Of a DNA stretch of 47,199 nt, positions 38,997-47,082 are shown piece after piece. Position 1 is the stretch's first letter, and each line of letters opens with the position of its first letter. This stretch comes from a virus: the IMG/VR virus record IMGVR_UViG_3300025120_000101, positions 1 through 47,199 of that record. One strand, 5' to 3'. A program made the translations under genes and the position numbers. A model generated the notes under the pieces. That model worked only from the letters and a program-made list of their open reading frames with translations. It was not told the origin of the DNA and made no database searches.

Positions 38997-41036
38997 TCAT
39001 CTGTTGTATAGTCCAGGAATTCCAGGATTAGTAAAACCAGGAGGAGTGTATCCAGGAGTTCCAGGTTGTGTTACAGGCGGTGTTACAGGAGTACCTATCT
39101 GAGGAGTTTGTAATCCTGGTCCTATTCCACCTGCTGCTGGAGTATATCCACTATACTGACCAGCAGGAGAACCACCTGCGTATCCATAACCACCCGCCAT
39201 AGGTCCAAGAGAAGCAGTGAGTGCTCCAACGTTTTGTAACGTCTGCATAGGTAAGTTGTATTGACCTGTGAAGTTTTGGTAGTTTAAATCCATTAGAGAT
39301 TGTTGTCTGCCTCTACCTAGTCCGCCCATACCCATTTGTGATTGAATATCTTGCTGCTGTAGTTGTGGTAATAAACTAGCCATACCGCCGTATTGACCAC
39401 CAAAACCACTTAATGCACCTGCTGTTTGTTGACCTAACCCTGCTAATCCTTGACCACCTTGTAGCCCCATACCGAACTGTTGTTGACCTAAAGCACCTAG
39501 TTGTGAACCTTGTTGTAGCTGATTACCAAATCGTTGTTGGTCTATATTAGAAACTTGTTGTCCTTGTTGTAACTGATTACCAAATCTCTGTTGGTCTAGT
39601 CCTGATAGTTGTTGTCCTTGTTGTAGTGTATTACCAAATCTTTGTTGGTCTAGTTGGTTTAATCCTTGACCTCTTTGCATTTGATTGTCTATTGCTGCTT
39701 GTTCTGAAGCATTTAACGCTTGACCTGTGTTTAATTTAGCTTGTGCTTGTTGTGCTTCAAAACTACCTAGTTGTGATGCTCTAGCTAATTGATTTTGAGC
39801 TTCAGTAGTAGAAAGGTCTCCAAACTGTCTTCCTCTAGCTAGTGCAGAAGAAGCTTCTTGACCTGCTAGTCCTGCTTCTTGACCCGCTAAATTTCCTAAT
39901 TGTGAAGCCCTACCTAATGCTGTTTGTGCTTCTTGACCTGCAAAACCACCCAACTGACCTGCTAATCCTGATTGTAATCCTGCAAGACCTGCTTGTCTTC
40001 CTTGTTGTGCTTCAAAAGCTTGTTGTGCTCTGTTTGCGGCATCTTGATAACCACCACTACGTATAGCTCCTACTTGTTCTGCTGCTCCTCTTGCTACATT
40101 TTCTGCTAACTCATCACGTCTCATTCTAGACCTAGAACCACCGAAAGCTCCTGCACTAACAGCTTGGTCTCTAAGACCCATATCGCTTTTAGCTAATCCT
40201 TCTCTAACATCTTTCATAGTCTGTTCAACTACTTGATCTTCAAAAGGATTATAGAAACTAGATATTCCACTAGGGTCAAAACCACGTGCAGAACCGTAAC
40301 CTGTTTGTTCTGCCCTACTTAAAGCTCCTCTTGCCTGACCAAATTCAGGTCTAGCCCCAGCGACTTCTGACCTAGCTCCTGCAAAACCTGCTCTAGCACC
40401 ACCGAATTGTGGTCTAGCTGCTGCTGTTTCAGTTCTAGCTAAGTCTAGATTAGGTGCTCCCGCTCTAGTTAATTGTTGAGCTTCACTAAATCCAGGAACT
40501 CCTCCTTGAAGATAATCCCTACCTGATTGACCAAATCTAGCTCCTTCTATAAGACCCCTACCTGATTGATTCTGTTGAGCCCCCGCAACCATGTCTCTGC
40601 CTGCCATGTTTTGTTGAGCCCCAAGTATCATATTTCTACCTGTGGTATCAAATTGAGCGTCTTGTGTTAGTCCTGCTCCTAAACTAGATAATCCTCTACC
40701 TTGTCCAAGACCCATAGAAATTTCGTCTTGTCCTCTAGCTAATGCTCCTCTAGAAATACCTGCTGCTTCGTCTAGTAAACCTTGTTGTGCACCTAAATAC
40801 GGTCTATAGCTACCAATCGCTTGATCAGCAAGTTCCATACCATAAAGTTCTCTAGGGTCAAAATCAGCTACCCTTTGTCCTGTGTATGTAAACGGACTTG
40901 AATCAGCCTGACCTAAGTTTTGAAACTGTTGTTGTAAAAACTGTTGTGCAAACGGGAATATATCCTGTTGTAAAAACTGCCCTATATACGGGGCGGGGGC
41001 TTGACTGGAATATTCTTGTTCTTCTCTAGACGCCAT
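38997..41036 (-). CDS. Gln/Gly-repeat virion protein, 679 aa
   Basis: Contains about four tandem 18-residue repeats (LxxLDQQRFGNxLQQGxQ) around residues 445-520, encoded at about 39470-39690, plus shorter RARFAGAR-like and GLAGQ-like repeats before and after them. The N-terminal 100 residues contain QFLQQDIFPFAQQFLQQQFQ. This is a repetitive rod or collar type protein, probably part of the virion. It overlaps the next upstream gene by 11 nt. Confidence 0.75.
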   Translation of the reverse strand: MASREEQEYSSQAPAPYIGQFLQQDIFPFAQQFLQQQFQNLGQADSSPFTYTGQRVADFDPRELYGMELADQAIGSYRPYLGAQQGLLDEAAGISRGALARGQDEISMGLGQGRGLSSLGAGLTQDAQFDTTGRNMILGAQQNMAGRDMVAGAQQNQSGRGLIEGARFGQSGRDYLQGGVPGFSEAQQLTRAGAPNLDLARTETAAARPQFGGARAGFAGARSEVAGARPEFGQARGALSRAEQTGYGSARGFDPSGISSFYNPFEDQVVEQTMKDVREGLAKSDMGLRDQAVSAGAFGGSRSRMRRDELAENVARGAAEQVGAIRSGGYQDAANRAQQAFEAQQGRQAGLAGLQSGLAGQLGGFAGQEAQTALGRASQLGNLAGQEAGLAGQEASSALARGRQFGDLSTTEAQNQLARASQLGSFEAQQAQAKLNTGQALNASEQAAIDNQMQRGQGLNQLDQQRFGNTLQQGQQLSGLDQQRFGNQLQQGQQVSNIDQQRFGNQLQQGSQLGALGQQQFGMGLQGGQGLAGLGQQTAGALSGFGGQYGGMASLLPQLQQQDIQSQMGMGGLGRGRQQSLMDLNYQNFTGQYNLPMQTLQNVGALTASLGPMAGGYGYAGGSPAGQYSGYTPAAGGIGPGLQTPQIGTPVTPPVTQPGTPGYTPPGFTNPGIPGLYNR

Positions 41037-42009
41037 ATCTCTTATTTCCCATTTCGTTAAATTTGTTTAAATTAGCAATACCTTTAGCATGACTTCCTCC
41101 ACCTGCTGCATCAACTGCTGCTTTAGAAAGCATGTACTCTCCGTTACTAGCCATTACAGGTATTAAATCATCTTTAGGACCCCCTGGACCGTACATAGCA
41201 CCACCACTAGGCATGAACATAGGTCTTTTTAATGCTGAACCTTCGTTAGCAAAAGTTACACTAGAGCCACCTATAGGATTCATTTTTAATGCAGAACGTC
41301 TTCTGTTTGAATTTCCAGGAAGTGTTTCAGTTCTAACCATACTTCCTTTACGTTTATCATCGTCACCGAATAATCTTTGAAATAAAGCTGTACCTATACT
41401 TCCTAACCCGCTTGTCATAGCATCAGCTACTACAGGGTCTTGATTATCTATATAGTTTTCCATCTTTTGTAAACCCGTTAAAGGATTTTCAGGCATAGGA
41501 ACTTCAGGCATATCTATGTCCATACCCGCAAACATTTGTTCTTCTAATAAATCTTCAGGTTTTGGTGCTTCTATTTCAGAAAAATCTACTTCTAATACGT
41601 CTGAAGTCATTTCGGGTTTATCTTCAGGAATAAAACCTTGTTCTTTTAACAACTCCATAAGACCTAAGTTACCACCGTTGGCTCTGTTTAAATAACCACC
41701 AACAGCCATCCCTGCGACACCGTATTGGTCTAAATCACTAACATCAATACCTGCTTGTTCTAGTTGTGCTAGTATCATTTCTTGTTGACCATCTTCAGGG
41801 GACGTTAAATTCTCAAATTGAAAATCTCCAAACTCTTGAACTTGGCTTCCTGCAACAGGATTAATAGCCATTTCAGGTCCAGGACTTAATGAAGGAGAAG
41901 TACCGCTACCGATTTGTGCAGGCATATCAGGGTCACCAGCAATTTTTCTACTGATTAAATTTGTTCCTACCCCAACCGCTATGGCTGTCGCTATCGTTCC
42001 TAAACTCAT
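41026..42009 (-). CDS. Virion-type protein with IPVMASNGEYMLS motif, 327 aa
   Basis: N-terminal hydrophobic Gly/Ala segment (MSLGTIATAIAVGVGTNLIS), acidic middle with many Pro/Glu, and near the C-terminus DDLIPVMASNGEYMLSKAAV followed by a Gly-rich linker, a phrase found in phage tail and internal proteins (D.IPA.LS.GEYV). It is coupled to the cupin-like gene by a 4-nt overlap. Exact function unknown. Confidence 0.75.
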   Translation of the reverse strand: MSLGTIATAIAVGVGTNLISRKIAGDPDMPAQIGSGTSPSLSPGPEMAINPVAGSQVQEFGDFQFENLTSPEDGQQEMILAQLEQAGIDVSDLDQYGVAGMAVGGYLNRANGGNLGLMELLKEQGFIPEDKPEMTSDVLEVDFSEIEAPKPEDLLEEQMFAGMDIDMPEVPMPENPLTGLQKMENYIDNQDPVVADAMTSGLGSIGTALFQRLFGDDDKRKGSMVRTETLPGNSNRRRSALKMNPIGGSSVTFANEGSALKRPMFMPSGGAMYGPGGPKDDLIPVMASNGEYMLSKAAVDAAGGGSHAKGIANLNKFNEMGNKRYGV

Positions 42010-42554
42010 GTTAAATCCTCTATGATTTTATCTATTTGTTTTACATCGAAACCTTTTAAGTTTAGTTTAGAAAAATCATCAACGGTTATTTCGTTTACAA
42101 CGTCATCAATATTTAAACAATCTGTTCTATGTACTGTTATAAATGTACATTCTTCGTGTATATATAAAACTCTTTTTGTACCTGCTTCAGTTATTCCATG
42201 AAAAGGTGCTTTTATACGCTCTACACCTTTATCACTATAAATAGATGCTTCGCCTTTCATAATAAAGAAAGGATGGTTTTTAGAATGTATTTTAGTTGAA
42301 ACTAGTAAATTTTTAGGCATAACTATTTGTCTTATATACTGACCATCTGCAAAGTTATGCGTAACAGCTCCTTCCGTCTGACCTGTTATTTGGCTGTTTA
42401 AATCTTGATTATTGTTTTCTTCGCAATGTTTAGTAATAGCTGCTTCAAACTCTTTTATTTTATTTTGAAATTTTATTTTGTTTTCTTTATAATCAAAAAA
42501 CTCACAAGCTTCTTGATAAGATAGTTCGGGATTCTTAACTAATTCAGTATTCAC
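42006..42554 (-). CDS. Small cupin-like protein, 182 aa
   Basis: Begins with GTG and an AGGAG site. The middle (about 72-150) has a cupin-like beta order: GQYIRQIVMPKNLLVSTKIH, NHPFFIMKGEASIYS, then APFHGITEAGTKRVLYI. It has the H...H pattern but not a complete metal triad, so the fold is probable and the activity is not. It lies between the 35-aa micro-gene and the virion genes. Confidence 0.65.
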   Translation of the reverse strand: MNTELVKNPELSYQEACEFFDYKENKIKFQNKIKEFEAAITKHCEENNNQDLNSQITGQTEGAVTHNFADGQYIRQIVMPKNLLVSTKIHSKNHPFFIMKGEASIYSDKGVERIKAPFHGITEAGTKRVLYIHEECTFITVHRTDCLNIDDVVNEITVDDFSKLNLKGFDVKQIDKIIEDLT

Positions 42555-42661
42555 TAGAAGCGGCTCCTAGTTTTCTGTTTCTTTCCTTTAGACGTGTAGA
42601 TATAGAAGTCAGAACGACTTCCTTTTTTCTTCAGGTATGCCTTTTTATCTACTCCAGTCAT
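42554..42661 (-). CDS. Small basic protein, 35 aa
   Basis: MTGVDKKAYLKKKGSRSDFY then a Lys/Arg-rich tail. The ATG has GGAG 7 nt upstream, and its TAG overlaps the GTG start of the cupin-like gene, good support for translation. Strongly basic; nucleic-acid binding is possible. The 85 nt between it and the cyclase stop hold short hairpins (CGTGT-AA-ACACG) but no clear terminator. Confidence 0.6.
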   Translation of the reverse strand: MTGVDKKAYLKKKGSRSDFYIYTSKGKKQKTRSRF

Positions 42662-42746
42662 TGGTTCTCCAGCGTGTTTACACGTATTTGCGAGTTAAAG
42701 CTCACCCCGTAAGCTGCAGCACAATAGCTGATACATTGATTATATA

Positions 42747-44480
42747 TCAAAAAGTGTATATTTTTAAAGGTTTTTCTTTACCTTTTACTTTTATTGGTTT
42801 TAGTTCTTTTAAGTGTAAGCCGCAATACTTTTCTGTTTCTTCACCTATAAGTATATTTACACCCGCTTCTTTAGTAGCTGATTCTAATCTAGCTGCTGTA
42901 TTTACCGCGTCTCCGATAGCAGAATAATCAAACCTAGTATCGCTACCCATGTTGCCTATAACAGCTTCACCCGTATTTACGCCTACTCCGATAGCTACAC
43001 CAATATTCGCTTTTATAATATTTTCTTGTATTTCTTTAGCACACTTTACAGCTAATTCTTCATGATGTTTTAAGTCCATAGGTGCATTAAAGATAGCCAT
43101 CATCGCGTCTCCTATAAATTTATCAACCATTCCTCCTCGTTTTTGTACACACTCTACTTGTACTGTTAATGCTTTATTCATTATTTCAGTAACGTCTTCA
43201 GGAGGTAACGTTTCAGACAACGCAGTAAATCCCCTGACGTCAGTAAACAAGAAAGTACATCGTCTTTTTTCTCCTCCTAGTTTTAACAAATCAGGTTCTT
43301 TTTGTAAACGTTTGACTTGTCTAGGGTCTAGGTAATGTTCGAATTGTTTTTTGATTTGTTGTCTTAATTTATATTGTTCTCTAAACCTTAAATAGAAAGC
43401 TAAAGCTCCTGAGATAAACTGAGAAATCAAAGACCAAGTAACATCTATCAAAACACCTGTAGTTATTGTGTAGTAACCGTAGTAACCCGTTAAAGCCATC
43501 GTAAGTAAAGCTAAGCTAACGCCCCAAGTTATACCTAAATAGCTTATAAAAGCCCATACGAGCCCTACAGAAGCTATAAAAATTAGAAGTTCTAAAGCTA
43601 AAGAATAATCGGGTATGTAAGGACTGTTTTGTATAAGTATTGATTCTGCAAGAGCTGCTTGTATTTTATGTGGTTCTAATAAACCAACAGGTGTAGCGAT
43701 TTGAGGCATTACGCCATTAGCAGTAACACCTACGAATACAAACTTACCGTTGACTTCCATTTCCTGTAAGTTTGTTTGTGGTGTGTCTACCCAACTAATC
43801 CATTTACGACCAAGACTATCTGTTTTAACAGGAGGAATACCACGAATAGCTATTTCTTGTAAACCGTTGTCGTTAGTGGTGATGATGTATGTTTTAACAC
43901 CGAACAGTGCTTTGTATATTTGTGTACCAAAAGAAGCTACCCAACCTTCAGGAGTTCTTAACAACAAAGGAACACGTCTAACTAGTTGGTCTACTTCGGT
44001 GGGAGCACTGGCGATTCCTTGTAATATGTTTTCGTAGGCGTAGAAATTTTCCTTGACTCCCGTTGTAAGTATACCTCCAATATCCTCACCTTTTATAACT
44101 GTTCCTGTAGTTTTTGGGTATTGACCACTATTAGTTTCAAACATAGCTAGGACACTAGGAGCATAACCTAAAGACCTAGCAAAGTCTTCATCACCCATAA
44201 GTCTATCAGGTTGTGGGAAACTTATAACCCAACCAACACCAAGAGCTCCTTTGCCTAGTATCTCTAATTGTATGTCAGATAATCTTTTTCTGGGTAGTGG
44301 GTAACCACCTTCACGTTCAACGTCTTCTTCAGTTATATTAAGAATAACAAAACTACCAGAAGGTTGTTGTTCTTGTATAAAAGTATCGAATACTTTTAGT
44401 TTAAGTATTTCTGTAGGTGTTGTTTGAAATATTAAAGGTAATACTAATATTACTAATAAAGGTATTATTAATTTTTTCAT
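42747..44480 (-). CDS. CHASE2-domain transmembrane adenylate cyclase
   Basis: The 577-aa protein has an N-terminal membrane segment (4-20), a periplasmic CHASE2 sensor domain (about 23-290), three transmembrane helices (about 292-363) and a class III nucleotidyl cyclase domain (about 405-577). Catalytic residues are present: D414 (LFTDVRGFT), D458 in DKFIGDAM with K454 as the adenine-selective Lys, D524 as the second purine-selective residue (AIGDAVN), and N527/R531 for the transition state. It should make cAMP from ATP. The ATG overlaps the FecR stop as TAATG. FecR-CHASE2 cyclase pairs occur in bacteria; a phage copy is unusual. Confidence 0.93.
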   Translation of the reverse strand: MKKLIIPLLVILVLPLIFQTTPTEILKLKVFDTFIQEQQPSGSFVILNITEEDVEREGGYPLPRKRLSDIQLEILGKGALGVGWVISFPQPDRLMGDEDFARSLGYAPSVLAMFETNSGQYPKTTGTVIKGEDIGGILTTGVKENFYAYENILQGIASAPTEVDQLVRRVPLLLRTPEGWVASFGTQIYKALFGVKTYIITTNDNGLQEIAIRGIPPVKTDSLGRKWISWVDTPQTNLQEMEVNGKFVFVGVTANGVMPQIATPVGLLEPHKIQAALAESILIQNSPYIPDYSLALELLIFIASVGLVWAFISYLGITWGVSLALLTMALTGYYGYYTITTGVLIDVTWSLISQFISGALAFYLRFREQYKLRQQIKKQFEHYLDPRQVKRLQKEPDLLKLGGEKRRCTFLFTDVRGFTALSETLPPEDVTEIMNKALTVQVECVQKRGGMVDKFIGDAMMAIFNAPMDLKHHEELAVKCAKEIQENIIKANIGVAIGVGVNTGEAVIGNMGSDTRFDYSAIGDAVNTAARLESATKEAGVNILIGEETEKYCGLHLKELKPIKVKGKEKPLKIYTF

Positions 44481-45598
44481 TAATCATTTTGCGTAATAGT
44501 AATAGTGCTATCACTTCCTCCGTTCACCTTGATTATATTAGATACTCCGTCTTGTATCAAAATTACTGTATAAGCATTACTGCCGTTTAAATCAACCCTA
44601 ACAGTTTCGTTTACTTGTCTTCGTAAACTTACAACGTTTCCTGTTATTAAAGCGGTTATTTGTGTGTCTGGGTCTTTACCTAAAAGAGTTCCTGATATTT
44701 GCGTACTAGTTGCTTGTGCTAATTGGTCTTCTTCTTCAGCTATTGCTAACGCATCTAATACATTAAGAAGGTCTTCAAGATAATTTACATCCAGGAAGTT
44801 AATATCTAGTTCTGTAAATTCAAGTTCATCCTCACCTAAATAATCTACGTCTAAGTAATCTATATCTAGTTCATTAAAATCTAAAATACTTTCTTGTTTA
44901 GTTGATATATTTTCAGCATAGGTTGTCTTTTCTTCTTTAGGAGGAGTAACAATTAACATATTATCGATAAGGTCTAACGTTAAATCTAGTATTACAGGTT
45001 TACTAGGAGCAGATTCAAACACACTAACTGTTGTAGCTTCGTAAGGTTTGTTTAATAATACAGTACCCATAGCTGTAACTACTTCTATTTCTCCGCTAGA
45101 CAAACCTAAAGCATCAGGTAAGAGTATTATAAGGCTACGACCTAGTTCATCAACAGTCGCTGTAAAATCAGTTCCACGAATTGCAATGTTAGCTGTAGGA
45201 GTTTTAAGTGTGATGTTTTGTTTATCTATACGGTTTAAATTACCTGTAATAAATCTCGCAGTTCCTAAACCAAAAGTAAGAGCCATTTTAGCTTTACTAG
45301 GGTCAGGGTCATAGATGTATTCGTCTATTAAGAGTTGTGAGTGTTCGGTAAGCTTTACTGTTGAGTCATCTAAAAAAGTAATAGCCATTCTACCGTTTGT
45401 AGTTATAGCTTCATCGTTGCTTTGAATAGCAAACTTTAAGTTAGCGTCGTATGGTTTGTCTCTTAGTATTTGTGCTGAACCGTTTAGTTCAGATATGTCC
45501 CCAATATCAGCAGCTTGTGCTAGTACCTTGGTCGTTTTGAACGACACAAACAGTAGAAGAAGCATTACCACCAATAGATATGATTTTGAGCCAGTCAT
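44480..45598 (-). CDS. Secreted FecR-domain protein
   Basis: Signal peptide 1-28 (hydrophobic VVMLLLLFVSF, cleavage near AQA-A), then a FecR domain at about 33-160: GDISELNGSAQILRD, ITTNGRMAITFLDDSTVKL and TPTANIAIRGTDFTA, the last a very typical FecR signature. An acidic repeat follows at about 239-282 (ELDIDYLDVDYLG...ELDINFLDVNYLE). The C-terminus (about 335-372) has curlin-like phrases ending in SDSTITITQND. It is probably periplasmic and partner of the cyclase. It overlaps the curlin-like gene by 92 nt if started at 45598, or 59 nt if at the ATG at 45565. Confidence 0.88.
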   Translation of the reverse strand: MTGSKSYLLVVMLLLLFVSFKTTKVLAQAADIGDISELNGSAQILRDKPYDANLKFAIQSNDEAITTNGRMAITFLDDSTVKLTEHSQLLIDEYIYDPDPSKAKMALTFGLGTARFITGNLNRIDKQNITLKTPTANIAIRGTDFTATVDELGRSLIILLPDALGLSSGEIEVVTAMGTVLLNKPYEATTVSVFESAPSKPVILDLTLDLIDNMLIVTPPKEEKTTYAENISTKQESILDFNELDIDYLDVDYLGEDELEFTELDINFLDVNYLEDLLNVLDALAIAEEEDQLAQATSTQISGTLLGKDPDTQITALITGNVVSLRRQVNETVRVDLNGSNAYTVILIQDGVSNIIKVNGGSDSTITITQND

Positions 45599-46241
45599 TG
45601 TCTTGGGTACTCAGTTGTTGAATATTGAATGTTCTTTGTCCGCCTGTGTGGTCTAAATAAAAGTAACCACCTGCTGAAGCATTAACACCTGTACCAGTAT
45701 ACGTTACTGTATTATCAGAACCATCTATGTCCATATAATTAGTTGCACCGTCAATATTTATATTAGAAGTAACTGTGTTATTAGACCCTTGAATAATCCA
45801 GTCTAAATCTAAAGTAGCTGCTAGTGCAGTAGTTCCTTGGTTTAACGTGAAAGTGTTTCCGCTACCTGTAACGGCTACGTTTTGATTAGAGTTATCAGCT
45901 CCGTAAGTATTACTTGGGTCTACTTGTATTGAGAAAGTATTAGTGCCGCCAGTGAATTGATAAAACCCAGTAAAACTGTCTGCGGTAATATCTCCTAAGA
46001 ATTTATTAGTAGCACCTATCATATTGATATCTAACGTCATACTTGTGCCGTCTAAATCAAAAGCAGTTAAACTTCCTGCAGAAGAACCTAAACCACCTAT
46101 AATGTTAGATATACCTAGTTGTTCAAGGTCTATATTCGCCCCTGTTCCCGACTGGTCTACGTATATCTCGTTGTCTGCCGCATAAGCAAACGGAAATAAA
46201 GCAAGACATAGCAAAAGATGTATGCACTTCTTCATCATCAT
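45507..46241 (-). CDS. Secreted curlin-like repeat protein
   Basis: The 244-aa product has a signal peptide (1-21, FPFAYA-A). The mature part begins NEIYVDQSGTGANIDLEQLG, close to the Q-G-N repeat style of curlin subunits, and continues with Asn/Gly/Thr-rich beta repeats (GSGNTFTLNQG, GSNNTVTSNINI, GSDNTVTYTG, FNIQQL) like a beta-solenoid amyloid. The end contains two Cys. Amyloid export through CsgG is inferred from the neighbouring genes. Three ATG codons stand in tandem at the start, 4 nt after the csgG stop. Confidence 0.72.
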   Translation of the reverse strand: MMMKKCIHLLLCLALFPFAYAADNEIYVDQSGTGANIDLEQLGISNIIGGLGSSAGSLTAFDLDGTSMTLDINMIGATNKFLGDITADSFTGFYQFTGGTNTFSIQVDPSNTYGADNSNQNVAVTGSGNTFTLNQGTTALAATLDLDWIIQGSNNTVTSNINIDGATNYMDIDGSDNTVTYTGTGVNASAGGYFYLDHTGGQRTFNIQQLSTQDNDWLKIISIGGNASSTVCVVQNDQGTSTSC

Positions 46242-46245
46242 AATC

Positions 46246-47082
46246 TCATTCTACCTCCTTTTCTTCTGTTTGTAAAACCCAATACTTTTTAGCGTACCCT
46301 TGTTTTATTATTTCTAGTACCCCACCTTCGATAGCTTTCATTAATGCTATGGTAGAAGATTCGTTTCTAGCGTTACCTAACTCTATTTCTACAAGTTCTG
46401 TACCCATCTCTATAAACCGAAACACATCTTCTGATTTACCATAACTAAATATAGTTTTTTGACTTAATACTTCTAGCAATACCTCACCCGTAGCTACAGA
46501 AACCATACGAAGACTAACAGTTATATTGTCTTCTCTGTATTGGATACTATTGCCTATACCTAAGTACCTTGCACCTGCACCACCAGACTCTAAATTAGCT
46601 TCGTAAGAAATAACAGCACCTTCAATTAAAATACCTGCGAACAATAAAGGAGATAACTGTTTTTTCTTTTCTTCCTCACTAGCAAAAGCATCTCTAGCAG
46701 AACGTATAAGTTGTCTTTCTTTAGTTAAGTTATCAAGACCAACTCTTTCTACAACTCTAAAAAACTCACCATTGCCTGCATGTTTTAATGCTCGTATTAA
46801 TAGTGCGTTTGGTTGTTGTGTTATGGCTGTACTAAATAAAGCAAACTCACTGTTGCTTTTACGTTGTCCTGTTTGGTCGGTAAATGCTGTGGGGTATACA
46901 GCAACCACAGGACTTACTTCTGGTACTTCTATATCACGTAAATAAGGGGATTGTAATTCCTGAATAGAAACTACGTTATGTGCTTTAAACCTATGTTCGT
47001 ACGTATCTTCATATTGGTCAAGTATTGAACAGCTAGAACAAAAAAGTACCAATAGGAATCGTAATCTCAGTAACTGTTCCAT
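46246..47082 (-). CDS. csgG: Curli secretion channel CsgG homologue
   Basis: At 278 aa it matches CsgG length. The N-terminus is a lipoprotein signal with Cys candidates at 15-18 (LFCSSCS). The core matches E. coli CsgG closely: VAVYPTAFTDQTGQRKSNSE, FSTAITQQPNALLIRALK, VVERVGLDNLTKERQLIRSA, GARYLGIGNSIQYREDNITV and SYGKSEDVFRFIEMG. In E. coli the protein forms a nonameric outer-membrane pore. The constriction region here reads KSNSEFALFSTA, so the Tyr51/Asn55 positions differ while the Phe is kept. Its ATG lies inside csgF. Confidence 0.95.
   Translation of the reverse strand: MEQLLRLRFLLVLFCSSCSILDQYEDTYEHRFKAHNVVSIQELQSPYLRDIEVPEVSPVVAVYPTAFTDQTGQRKSNSEFALFSTAITQQPNALLIRALKHAGNGEFFRVVERVGLDNLTKERQLIRSARDAFASEEEKKKQLSPLLFAGILIEGAVISYEANLESGGAGARYLGIGNSIQYREDNITVSLRMVSVATGEVLLEVLSQKTIFSYGKSEDVFRFIEMGTELVEIELGNARNESSTIALMKAIEGGVLEIIKQGYAKKYWVLQTEEKEVE

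Noticed and set aside
38608-39102. Plus-strand open frame of 164 codons
   Set aside because: Antisense to two well-supported minus-strand genes, with no ribosome site; its Pro/Gly/Ser composition mirrors them.
39470-39690. CRISPR-like array (regular 54-nt repeats)
   Set aside because: The repeats are in frame in a coding gene and have no unique spacers.
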